From positions 1 to 23,277 of the forward strand of contig JBBKVK010000073.1 of NCBI GenBank assembly GCA_037968395.1: 23,277 bases of DNA, given 5' to 3'. The notes beneath the pieces were generated by a model. That model searched no databases and was not told the origin of the DNA. It saw nothing but the letters and a program-made list of their open reading frames with translations. Each line of letters starts with the position of its first letter. Position 1 is the first letter of the stretch. This document shows positions 16,516-23,277 of this stretch, piece by piece. The position numbers and the translations under genes were made by a program. The stretch comes from JADKBO01 sp037968395 (lineage in GTDB: Bacteria; Bacteroidota; Bacteroidia; Chitinophagales; Saprospiraceae).

Positions 16516-16905
16516 ATGAAACATTTTTTAATTTTTCTTTCCTTAGGTTTAATAGTGGGTACTAACTCTTGTAATACTATTGATGATGAGGTCTATGAGA
16601 TGGTAGGTGTCTATGTTGGTAATGTAGTTGGTGAGACTGGACCTTTTAATTTGACAATATCAGCGGATGGGAATGACAATATTACCATTGAAGCTCCTTT
16701 TGATGCTGAATATTGGGACGTAGTCAGAGCAGATATTGCTAAGGGGGATCATCTTGTAAAAGACATTAATATTAGAAGACAAAGTTTGGATGGAGGAGTC
16801 GCAATATGGGGTGGTGGTTTTTATAATAATGGTACTATACAATTGGACTATCAGATGAAGTTTGGCAATGAAATATACAGTTTTCGAATAGTGGCAACTA
16901 AATAG
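16516..16905 (+). CDS. Small predicted lipoprotein of unknown function
   Basis: 129 residues from the ATG at 16516; the frame also has an ATG at 16456, but only the later start puts a signal peptide at the N-terminus (MKHFLIFLSLGLIVGTNSC). Cys19 follows a small-residue stretch and would be the lipidated residue, although TNSC is not the best lipobox. The mature part looks like a single beta-sandwich or barrel (YEMVGVYVGNVVGET, LTISADGNDNITIEAPF, GTIQLDYQMKFGNEIYSFRIVATK), reminiscent of small Bacteroidota outer-membrane lipoproteins. No named family is recognised. It converges with the membrane protein downstream and shares its terminator. Confidence 0.75.
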   Translation: MKHFLIFLSLGLIVGTNSCNTIDDEVYEMVGVYVGNVVGETGPFNLTISADGNDNITIEAPFDAEYWDVVRADIAKGDHLVKDINIRRQSLDGGVAIWGGGFYNNGTIQLDYQMKFGNEIYSFRIVATK

Positions 16906-16909
16906 AAAT

Positions 16910-16976
16910 GGGTGACTCAATGGATCGGTATATTTTTTATTGATACTTTTTTTCTTTCGACGAGTCACCCTATTTT
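16910..16976. terminator. Bidirectional terminator (GGGTGACTC/GAGTCACCC)
   Basis: GGGTGACTC (16910-16918) pairs perfectly with GAGTCACCC (16962-16970) across a 43-nt AT-rich loop that has a small inner GTAT/ATAC stem. The right arm is followed by tatttttt; the left is preceded by an A-rich stretch that reads as T-rich on the other strand. It lies between two converging genes. Confidence 0.75.
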
Positions 16977-16985
16977 TTAGCAAAA

Positions 16986-18344
16986 TCACTTTATAACTAT
17001 AGAATCTATAATATAGGTTTCATTTAGAAGGTTAAAATATCTATTAAGATGTTTAATATCATACTTACCACCTATTCCATTTAGCAGAATATTTTTTTCC
17101 ATTATATCTTTAGAATAAGTCCTTCTATCATCCATAGTAACAATAGTCTTATCTTTATATGGATAGTTAATCTTAGATAAGATTAATGTTTCAAATGGAA
17201 GTCCCCAATCCATGCCAAGCAGACTAGTGTTTGTATTTTTTTGTAAAATGGCTGTTTTGGGGTTTTCCAATTTTGATATTATTTCATTGATATATTCTAT
17301 TCTATTTGTAAAATAATTTGATGTAAACATTATCCGCATAAAAGCAATGACAATTATTATTGATAATGAGGTAATGATAAATTTTAGGTTCACACTGTTG
17401 TAAATATCCTCGACGAATACTATTCCAATAAAAAATGACACTAAATACATAGATGCCTCTGCGTAATATAAAGCAACTTCTTCTGGATTTGATAATACAA
17501 ACAAATTGAGAACCAAGAGTGTACTGCTAACAAACAATAATGCTTTTAGTATTTTTTTTTGAAAGAGCAGAAAAGGAACGGTGATTGCAATGCTGATCGT
17601 AATTAATAAAAACTCTGAAAAAGCCCAATTGGTTAATTGGATAAAAGAAGGTAAAGTATATATGCTAAATCCAAAGGTGTCAAAATTTTGATTCAATCCC
17701 TCCATTTTCATTTGATCATACCAATTAGGAAAGATAACTTTTTTAATAAAATACAATAATGACACAAGCATTGCAGGATATAGGCTGTAATATTTTTTAT
17801 CTGCTAGGAATAAATAGATAGATATAAAACCTATTGCCAGCAAAGATTGTGGATGTGAGAAGAAAGCTAAGACAGTAAAACATGTAATTAAAGTAAGTGA
17901 TAAATTTATAGAGTGATTTTTACTTTTTAATACACCATATATAATCGCTACAAAGAATAAAGCAGGTAATAGTTCGGATACATTCCAGAAGAAAGTTTGA
18001 TTTATAACTAAGAAGTATGTTATTACACCAAGTATTAGTGGTTTAATTGAGTTAAACCTTGAAAGAATGAAAAGAAAACCTAACTTAAAGATGATATGAC
18101 TTAGCGAATAAATTATTAATAAGTATTCAAGAGGGAGATTTAATTGTATAGATATCCATAATGGAATTCTAACTATGGCGATAGGCCATCTACCTGCCAT
18201 AATACCAACTTCATTAGTATTAATGCTATAGATTATATGAAGGGCATTGTCAAGGAATACAATTCTTTCACTGGTAAAGTATATACTTAAGATAAGTAAA
18301 ACACTAGCAGCTATTAATAACAGTATATTAAGATTTCGATCCAT
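16986..18344 (-). CDS. Polytopic membrane protein of unknown function, GT-C-like
   Basis: 452 residues from the ATG at 18344; a TTG at 18353 is also in frame but less likely. About eleven membrane helices fill residues 1-335, followed by a soluble C-terminal part of about 115 residues (ENPKTAILQKN, MDDRRTYSKDIMEKN). The first outer loop has FLDNALHIIY and MAGRWPIAIVR. Acidic residues in the first loop plus a soluble tail resemble GT-C-fold glycosyltransferases or O-antigen-type membrane enzymes, but no diagnostic motif is certain. No sugar-biosynthesis gene is adjacent. An exact -7 box lies 7 nt before the ATG, so the mRNA may be leaderless. Confidence 0.75.
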   Translation of the reverse strand: MDRNLNILLLIAASVLLILSIYFTSERIVFLDNALHIIYSINTNEVGIMAGRWPIAIVRIPLWISIQLNLPLEYLLIIYSLSHIIFKLGFLFILSRFNSIKPLILGVITYFLVINQTFFWNVSELLPALFFVAIIYGVLKSKNHSINLSLTLITCFTVLAFFSHPQSLLAIGFISIYLFLADKKYYSLYPAMLVSLLYFIKKVIFPNWYDQMKMEGLNQNFDTFGFSIYTLPSFIQLTNWAFSEFLLITISIAITVPFLLFQKKILKALLFVSSTLLVLNLFVLSNPEEVALYYAEASMYLVSFFIGIVFVEDIYNSVNLKFIITSLSIIIVIAFMRIMFTSNYFTNRIEYINEIISKLENPKTAILQKNTNTSLLGMDWGLPFETLILSKINYPYKDKTIVTMDDRRTYSKDIMEKNILLNGIGGKYDIKHLNRYFNLLNETYIIDSIVIK

Positions 18345-18350
18345 TGTAAT

Positions 18351-18358
18351 CAAACATA
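18351..18358 (-). promoter_or_regulatory. -7 box (TATGTTTG), near-leaderless
   Basis: On the minus strand TATGTTTG matches TAnnTTTG exactly and ends only 6 nt before the ATG at 18344. If used, transcription starts at or within a few bases of the start codon. Confidence 0.4.
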
Positions 18359-18756
18359 AGCCTTAATTGATAGAATATTATATAATGATAAATAAATATA
18401 TAAAAACTATTGCTAATTAATAAAATTTATATATGTTTGTGTGCGGTTGATATGTTAAGGACCACATAATAATATATGATATTATTGTATAATGTGTTAA
18501 TTACTTTATTTACGGTATTACGCAAATGTTAATTAAAATTACCTTTGCGTTGTTAATAGACCAGACCAGAGAATGAATTTGCTCAATTTAAGAACCAACT
18601 CAATCCTTTCTTAGTAAGTAAATTCCTTCATAATGTATTTTTGTGGTTTTATATAGATAAAACTACTTGTATTGATTCATTACAATCATCAGTAATATGA
18701 TGTTTGTCTTGAACTCTTTTAGTTTACGGAATTAATTTTTTTTAATAATATTTTTA
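18359..18756. other. Intergenic regulatory region upstream of the secreted-protein pair
   Basis: This is a divergent gap of about 400 nt without a convincing gene. It contains the inverted repeat ACGCAAA (18520-18526)/TTTGCGT (18544-18550), three TGTTAAT copies (18495, 18527, 18551) and two TAnnTTTG octamers (18540-18547, 18636-18643). A 13-codon ORF starting near 18573 is too short to call. From 18731 the sequence becomes a T-rich run leading into the leader before 18774. Confidence 0.5.
18540..18547 (+). promoter_or_regulatory. Candidate -7 box (TACCTTTG) within an inverted repeat
   Basis: This is an exact TAnnTTTG match whose TTTG is part of the right arm of the ACGCAAA/TTTGCGT inverted repeat. 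Use of this promoter would give a 5' untranslated leader of over 200 nt before 18774. The octamer TATTTTTG at 18636-18643 is an alternative. Confidence 0.4.
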
Positions 18757-18777
18757 AATCAAAACTCAATCTCATGA
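18757..18777 (+). repeat. Start-site leader repeat, copy 1
   Basis: TCAAAACTCAATCTCATGA (18759-18777) contains the ATG at 18774. It recurs with one mismatch at 19244-19262 around the next gene's ATG, and both copies are preceded by a T/A-rich run. There is no Shine-Dalgarno sequence; the shared leader fixes both starts. Confidence 0.75.
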
Positions 18778-19226
18778 TGAACACAAATTTTGCTCAAATT
18801 TTGGTGAGTAATCTAAAGATGAGTTCGACAAAATTTAAAGTCGGATTTCTTTCTTTAATTTTCACCTTTGTGTTTTTGGGTATGGGAACAACTTCTCATG
18901 CTCAAAGTTTAAGTACAAGTGACGTCAAAATAGATCAAACTGTTTTAGACGCTTACTCATTCAAAAAGGACAGAGGTTTTGTTATTACTACATTAAGTGC
19001 TGCAAGAATTGATAATTCTCTTGCATCTTCTGATGAAGTATACACAAACCTTAGAAACAGCTTTATTTCAAGCATTATTACGAACTTAGAGAGTTCTAAT
19101 TTAATTGATGTAAGACAAGCTGTGACTACTGCTTACTATGCAACTTTCCATTCTTCAAAAGCATTTAAAAGTGCAGATGGAAAATTGATTGCCGCGGTTA
19201 AGGATGTTTCATCTTTAATCAACTAA
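18774..19226 (+). CDS. Small secreted protein of unknown function
   Basis: 150 residues. After a short N-region (MMNTNFAQILVSNLKMSSTKFK) comes a hydrophobic core (VGFLSLIFTFVFLG) and a signal-peptidase site at SHAQ (about residue 44). The mature part has about 105 residues, looks helical, and lacks Cys and membrane segments (YTNLRNSFISSIITNLESSN, VRQAVTTAYYATFHSSKAFK). No family is recognised and no T9SS sorting domain is present. A later ATG at 18819 would give a more standard signal peptide, but the leader repeat shared with the following gene supports 18774. It lies 32 nt upstream of the giant secreted protein, in the same direction. A chaperone, subunit or cofactor role for that protein is only inference. 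Confidence 0.75.
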   Translation: MMNTNFAQILVSNLKMSSTKFKVGFLSLIFTFVFLGMGTTSHAQSLSTSDVKIDQTVLDAYSFKKDRGFVITTLSAARIDNSLASSDEVYTNLRNSFISSIITNLESSNLIDVRQAVTTAYYATFHSSKAFKSADGKLIAAVKDVSSLIN

Positions 19227-19241
19227 ATTATTTTATTTTAT

Positions 19242-19262
19242 AATCAAAACTCAATTTCATGA
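19242..19262 (+). repeat. Start-site leader repeat, copy 2
   Basis: TCAAAACTCAATTTCATGA (19244-19262) is one base different from copy 1 and contains the ATG at 19259. It supports this ATG as the true start of the giant secreted protein and suggests shared translational control. Confidence 0.75.
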
Positions 19263-22200
19263 AATTAATTTATTCACAAATTAAATATATGGCTTGTCTA
19301 TTCCTTTTAGTAGGATATGGACAATCTGTATTTGCACAATGTCCTGTAGGCCAGACTGAAGTTACAGTTACCTACACTGAGGTGTCTTTCGGCAACGAAA
19401 ACGCTTGGATATTGTGGGATGCAACTGCTGGTGCAGAAGTTAACACCACTACATGTTTTTTAACTGCTTCAGATCCAGGCGCAGCCGGATCTACAGACGT
19501 AAAGACACTATGTGTTGTTGATGGTAATACCATCGAGTTGTACGCTTTCGAATCATTTGGCGATGGTTGGAATGGTTCACAAGTTGGTGTTGCTCTGTCT
19601 GAAGACGGATCAGTTAACGGCTGTGACCAAGCTAGTTCTGTTGTAATACCTTCCCAAGTGCCAGCTGCTGACGGTAATGGTAACATTACATCATGTAACA
19701 TTATTTCTCCACTTGCATCTACAACTGGATATGTTCCGATTAGTGGACCGAATAGTGGACTTAACCTTGTAGGAACATTTACTACTCAATGTTTGATGTG
19801 CTTGACTTGTCCTGCAGACATCGTAGTTGGTAATGATCCAGGTGTATGTGGTGCTTTTGTTAATGTACCTCTACCTACAGTTGCTCCAGGATGTACTCTT
19901 GGTGGTGTTGTTTCAGGTTGTTCTACAGTAAATGGACCAACAGTTAACCTAAACTTTAATGCGACTGGCCTTATTACTACGCCTTTCTCAATCCCAGGTG
20001 TATCTGCTATCCCTGCTTCTGTTACATGTGTAACACAAGTATGTATGACAATCACTATGATTGCTGATATTGGTGGAGTAGGTTTCGAACAAACTAACAT
20101 CTTAGGTGAAAACGGATCTATCATTGGCCAAAATGGTAATTCTCCTGGTGACTGTTCTACTACTGGTGGTGTAGCTGTGATCTGTGTACCTGTTGCATCT
20201 TGGAATACATGGGCTGCAGACGGAACAGTTAATCTATCTATCGTTACAGACGCGGATATTGATAATATTTGTGTTGCTTCAACGATTCAAGCATCTGTTG
20301 AATTATGTACAACATGTACTAACTTTAGCAATGATCAAAATGCTAATGAAAGTGCATCGGGTAACTACCCTCTAGGAACTACAACTGTAACATACAATAC
20401 GACTATTAATGGACAACCAAGTTCATGTTCTGTAGATGTAACAGTAAATGATACAGAAGCTCCTGTACTTACTTGCCCTCAAAGTACTACGGTATCTTTA
20501 GATGCTGGAGAGTGTTCAACTGTATATTACTATAATGTAACAGTTACAGATAACTGTTCAGGAAATACTTTAGATGTTCCTGGTACTTTCGGAGATCTTC
20601 AAAATTGCCCAGGTTCTGGTAGTTCACTTTCTTGTGGATTTGGTAGAACTGGTCAAATTCAAGAGTTAGACCTTGCAGGATTACCTGCTGGTGCTCTAGT
20701 TACTGAAGGATGTTTTATCTTTGATAATACATCATGGGGTAATACTCAAGCAACAGTTAATTTTTATATTTCTACTCCTGGTTTAGCTATACCTCCTTGT
20801 TATAAGACTGCTACTCCTGTAGGAACTACTGGTTTAGTAACTTTACCAGCTGCAAGTGGTGGAACAGCAGTATGCGTTCCTTTATTAGCATCTTTTGGTG
20901 TTGATCCAGCGGCTGATGGACTTTATATGGAAGTTGAGACTATCGGTGGTGGTGTTGCTTTCAACGGTGCATCTTGTAACGGTGTATTTGCTGATGGTAC
21001 TAATACTTACCTATGTTCTGATGGATGTGGTGATGGTACATTTGCTTCTTTCGGATTTACTAACATTGATGCATTTTTCGCATTCAAAGCTATGGTACCT
21101 GTTGTACCTTCACCAAATCCTGGAGCTGGACAGAATGAATATGCATCAGGTGATGAAATTCCTTTTGGAACTCAAGCTTGTTTCAAGTTTGATGCAGTGG
21201 ATGGAGCTGGTAACACTGCACAATGTGCTTGGTGTGTATCAGTTAATGAGTTTCCAGAAGCTAAGCAAACTAAGACTTTAGCTTGTAATGATTTAGTTAA
21301 TATTTCAGTAGATCAATCTTGTTCTGCTTTAATTACAGCTGATCTTATATTAGAAGGTGGTCCATACGGATGTTATGAGACTTACAATGTTACTGTTAAA
21401 GGTATTGGTGCTGCTGCGGTAGGTAACGGTACTAAAGCTGTTAATATTAATGCTAGTGCAATTCCTGCATTTGTTGCTAACGGAATGGCTGGTACTTATG
21501 AAGTAAGTATCTCTGATCCAGGTAATAACAACAACTCTTGTTGGGGATATATTATGTTAGAAGATAAGTTAGCTCCTACAATTACTTGTGAGAACGTAAC
21601 TATCTCTTGTATTTCTTCTTCATTACCTGCTAACCCAGTTACAGGTACCGTAGTTGCTGCAAATAATGCTCCTGGAACACAATGGGCAGATGGAACAACA
21701 GGTAATGTTGGTAACCCAACTATAGCTGTTGCTACTCCAGCTGGAGCTAAGATTACTGATGTTAATTTATCAGTTTCTCTAGATCATTCATGGTCTTCTG
21801 ACTTAACAGTTACACTTACAAGTCCAGAAGGAGTTTCAGTTGTAATTGCTGATGGTACTTGTGGAGCTAATGATAACTGGAATGCAACATTTGATTCTGA
21901 TGCTCCTGGTGCTATCGCTTGTGCAACTTGTGCAAATGGTGGAACAGCTGAAAACTGTAACGTACCTGCATTAAATCTTACTTGTGCTACTATTTCTGGT
22001 ACAGTTAAGCCTGTAGGAGACTTAAGTGTTTTCAACGGTGCTAAAGCTACAGGAAATTGGACATTAAGTATTGTTGATCTTTTCGGTGGAGATGGTGGAT
22101 GTTTACATAGCTTCTCTTTACAGGTAGGTTATATTGTTGGTGCTGCTACTCCTGCTGTTGCAATGGATAACTGTACTAATATTACACCAACTTATGCTGA

Positions 22201-23277
22201 TGTAGTAAATAAATTAGATTGTACTTCAGGTATTGATAGAATTATAACAAGAACTTGGGCTGGTAAAGATGCTAAAGGTAATTTAGCTATACCATGTGTA
22301 CAAACTATTACTGTTGAGTCTATTGAATTAGATGATGTTCCACTTCCAGCTCCTGTAGTTGAGTTGCCTTGTGGTTCTGACATTTCTCCTGCTGCTATTC
22401 AAGCGTTTTACGATAATCCTTTAACTAAGGATAATGGTTTGACAGCAATAGTTGAAAATAATGAAGGTACTCCTTGGGCTTATCCTCACTATTTTGCTGG
22501 TGTTCACCCACAAGTAATTCCTGATTCAGGATTATGTGGTGTATTTGCGGATTATAAAGATCACGTGATCAATGCATGTGGAGCTAACTGTCATGGTAAC
22601 AAAAAAGTTATCAGAACTTGGACTCTACTTAACTGGTGTACTGGTGAATTTGATGAGTATATTCAAATCATAAAAGCTAAGGATCAAGATGCTCCTACAT
22701 TTTTCGTAAGAGATACTATTGTAAGTACAAGACCTTGGGATTGTACTGCAGACTTTATGTTACCAGGTGTTTGGGAATTACATGATGCATGTGATATCGC
22801 ACCTAAGTATTATGTAACTGGACCTGCAGGTGTTGTTGTAACACCTAAGGCTGGTGGCGGATTTTTCGCAACTGGAGCTCCTAAAGGAACTCACATTTTT
22901 ACATATACTGCTTATGACTGTTGTGGTAATGAAAGATCTACTCCAGTACAAATTACTGTATTAGATAAAGTTGCACCAATCGTAACTACTAAGAGAGATA
23001 TCGTTGTAAGTTTAACACCTGGAGGACCGGGAGCAGACGGATCAGCGAAATTATACTGTATTCCACATATTGACAATGGATCTTGGGACGTATGTACTCC
23101 AACTCATTGTGAAATTAGAAGAGCAGATGGTGCTCCTCAGTGTGGTAACAATGGAGATCTTCAAAATGGAGTTCCATATAATAATAACGTAACATTTAAC
23201 AACACTACTGTTAGATTCCAAACTGGTAATCATCCAAATGATAACAGATTAGATACTGACGGTGGAGCATTTGTTAA
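19259..23277 (+). CDS. Giant secreted HYR/P-domain surface protein, 5' part (partial)
   Basis: The frame is open from ATG 19259 to the window end, giving at least 1339 residues; the stop lies beyond. A signal peptide (MKLIYSQIKYMACLFLLVGYGQSVFA) is followed by a domain with the ESFGDGWNG motif (about residue 98). HYR-like modules then start near residues 182 (TCPADIVV), 398 (DTEAPVLTCP), 769 (DKLAPTITC), 1143 (DQDAPTFFV) and about 1239 (DKVAPIV). The first three appear split by inserts at about 217-350, 436-620 and 795-960; the third insert is a proprotein-convertase P-domain (SSDLTVTLTSPEG, NWTLSIVDLFGGDGG). A further module has LILEGGPYGCYETYNVTV near residue 699. It is Cys-rich throughout. 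GCT, GGT, ACT, GTT and AAC codons predominate, as in a highly expressed gene. In Saprospiria such proteins usually end in a T9SS sorting domain; that end is not visible here. Confidence 0.88.
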   Translation, partial: MKLIYSQIKYMACLFLLVGYGQSVFAQCPVGQTEVTVTYTEVSFGNENAWILWDATAGAEVNTTTCFLTASDPGAAGSTDVKTLCVVDGNTIELYAFESFGDGWNGSQVGVALSEDGSVNGCDQASSVVIPSQVPAADGNGNITSCNIISPLASTTGYVPISGPNSGLNLVGTFTTQCLMCLTCPADIVVGNDPGVCGAFVNVPLPTVAPGCTLGGVVSGCSTVNGPTVNLNFNATGLITTPFSIPGVSAIPASVTCVTQVCMTITMIADIGGVGFEQTNILGENGSIIGQNGNSPGDCSTTGGVAVICVPVASWNTWAADGTVNLSIVTDADIDNICVASTIQASVELCTTCTNFSNDQNANESASGNYPLGTTTVTYNTTINGQPSSCSVDVTVNDTEAPVLTCPQSTTVSLDAGECSTVYYYNVTVTDNCSGNTLDVPGTFGDLQNCPGSGSSLSCGFGRTGQIQELDLAGLPAGALVTEGCFIFDNTSWGNTQATVNFYISTPGLAIPPCYKTATPVGTTGLVTLPAASGGTAVCVPLLASFGVDPAADGLYMEVETIGGGVAFNGASCNGVFADGTNTYLCSDGCGDGTFASFGFTNIDAFFAFKAMVPVVPSPNPGAGQNEYASGDEIPFGTQACFKFDAVDGAGNTAQCAWCVSVNEFPEAKQTKTLACNDLVNISVDQSCSALITADLILEGGPYGCYETYNVTVKGIGAAAVGNGTKAVNINASAIPAFVANGMAGTYEVSISDPGNNNNSCWGYIMLEDKLAPTITCENVTISCISSSLPANPVTGTVVAANNAPGTQWADGTTGNVGNPTIAVATPAGAKITDVNLSVSLDHSWSSDLTVTLTSPEGVSVVIADGTCGANDNWNATFDSDAPGAIACATCANGGTAENCNVPALNLTCATISGTVKPVGDLSVFNGAKATGNWTLSIVDLFGGDGGCLHSFSLQVGYIVGAATPAVAMDNCTNITPTYADVVNKLDCTSGIDRIITRTWAGKDAKGNLAIPCVQTITVESIELDDVPLPAPVVELPCGSDISPAAIQAFYDNPLTKDNGLTAIVENNEGTPWAYPHYFAGVHPQVIPDSGLCGVFADYKDHVINACGANCHGNKKVIRTWTLLNWCTGEFDEYIQIIKAKDQDAPTFFVRDTIVSTRPWDCTADFMLPGVWELHDACDIAPKYYVTGPAGVVVTPKAGGGFFATGAPKGTHIFTYTAYDCCGNERSTPVQITVLDKVAPIVTTKRDIVVSLTPGGPGADGSAKLYCIPHIDNGSWDVCTPTHCEIRRADGAPQCGNNGDLQNGVPYNNNVTFNNTTVRFQTGNHPNDNRLDTDGGAFV

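Noticed and set aside
19372..20124. Minus-strand ORFs opposite the giant gene
   Set aside because: These are antisense shadows of a coding frame that is clearly supported by signal peptide and domains on the plus strand.
20184..21281. Plus-strand ORFs at 20184-20375 and 20895-21281
   Set aside because: They are out of frame inside the giant secreted gene; their Leu/Val-rich translation is what a shifted reading of GTT/GCT-rich codons gives.
21344..21376. LEGGPY in the giant protein as a homologue of the EGGxLxGGPY module in the first gene
   Set aside because: The surrounding residues (GCYETYNVTV and the following CWGYIMLEDKLAP) belong to a different module; the short match alone is not evidence of homology.
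1..23277. tRNA, rRNA, CRISPR array, phage or complete insertion sequence genes
   Set aside because: I looked for them and saw no cloverleaf with CCA-type ends, rRNA motifs, regularly spaced identical repeats, integrase or transposase.

Overview
The window is AT-rich DNA from a member of the Bacteroidota, most likely class Saprospiria (Saprospiraceae/Lewinella-type). The evidence is a type IX secretion (T9SS) type A C-terminal sorting domain, SprB-type surface repeats, very large Cys-rich secreted proteins built from HYR and jelly-roll modules, TAnnTTTG-type -7 promoter boxes, and the lack of Shine-Dalgarno sequences before most starts. The assignment rests on protein architecture, not on a marker-gene comparison.

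Layout. (1) 1-8287, plus strand: the 3' end of a T9SS surface protein with four SprB repeats, a strong terminator, then a 1485-aa sortilin-propeller/PKD/LamG secreted protein followed two bases later by a periplasmic FrnE/DsbA-like thiol oxidoreductase. (2) 8292-8526: a compact element with 19-22 bp terminal inverted repeats and four internal hairpins, lying exactly between two convergent genes. (3) 8530-12104, minus strand: parE (topoisomerase IV subunit B), a rhomboid protease whose ATG overlaps the parE stop, and an EamA/DMT transporter. (4) 12296-13780, plus strand: a zinc aspartoacylase/succinylglutamate desuccinylase-family enzyme and a small acidic protein of unknown function. (5) 14000-16048, minus strand: an iscS-iscU-iscA iron-sulfur cluster assembly operon with a good -7 box. 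(6) 16196-18344: a possible 48-aa ORF, a small predicted lipoprotein, and a polytopic membrane protein of unknown function. (7) 18774-23277, plus strand: a 150-aa secreted protein of unknown function followed by the start of a giant secreted protein whose frame stays open from 19259 to the window end (at least 1339 residues).

The most interesting part is region 7. The giant protein appears to carry three successive HYR modules, each split by a different beta-sandwich insert; the third insert is a recognisable proprotein-convertase P-domain. Its codon choice looks like that of a highly expressed gene. It shares an almost identical 19-21 nt translation-start leader with the small secreted protein just upstream, so the two may form one surface or extracellular assembly. 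That functional pairing is inference. The housekeeping genes (parE, isc) look ordinary; the surface-protein loci at both ends and the inverted-repeat element are the accessory part.
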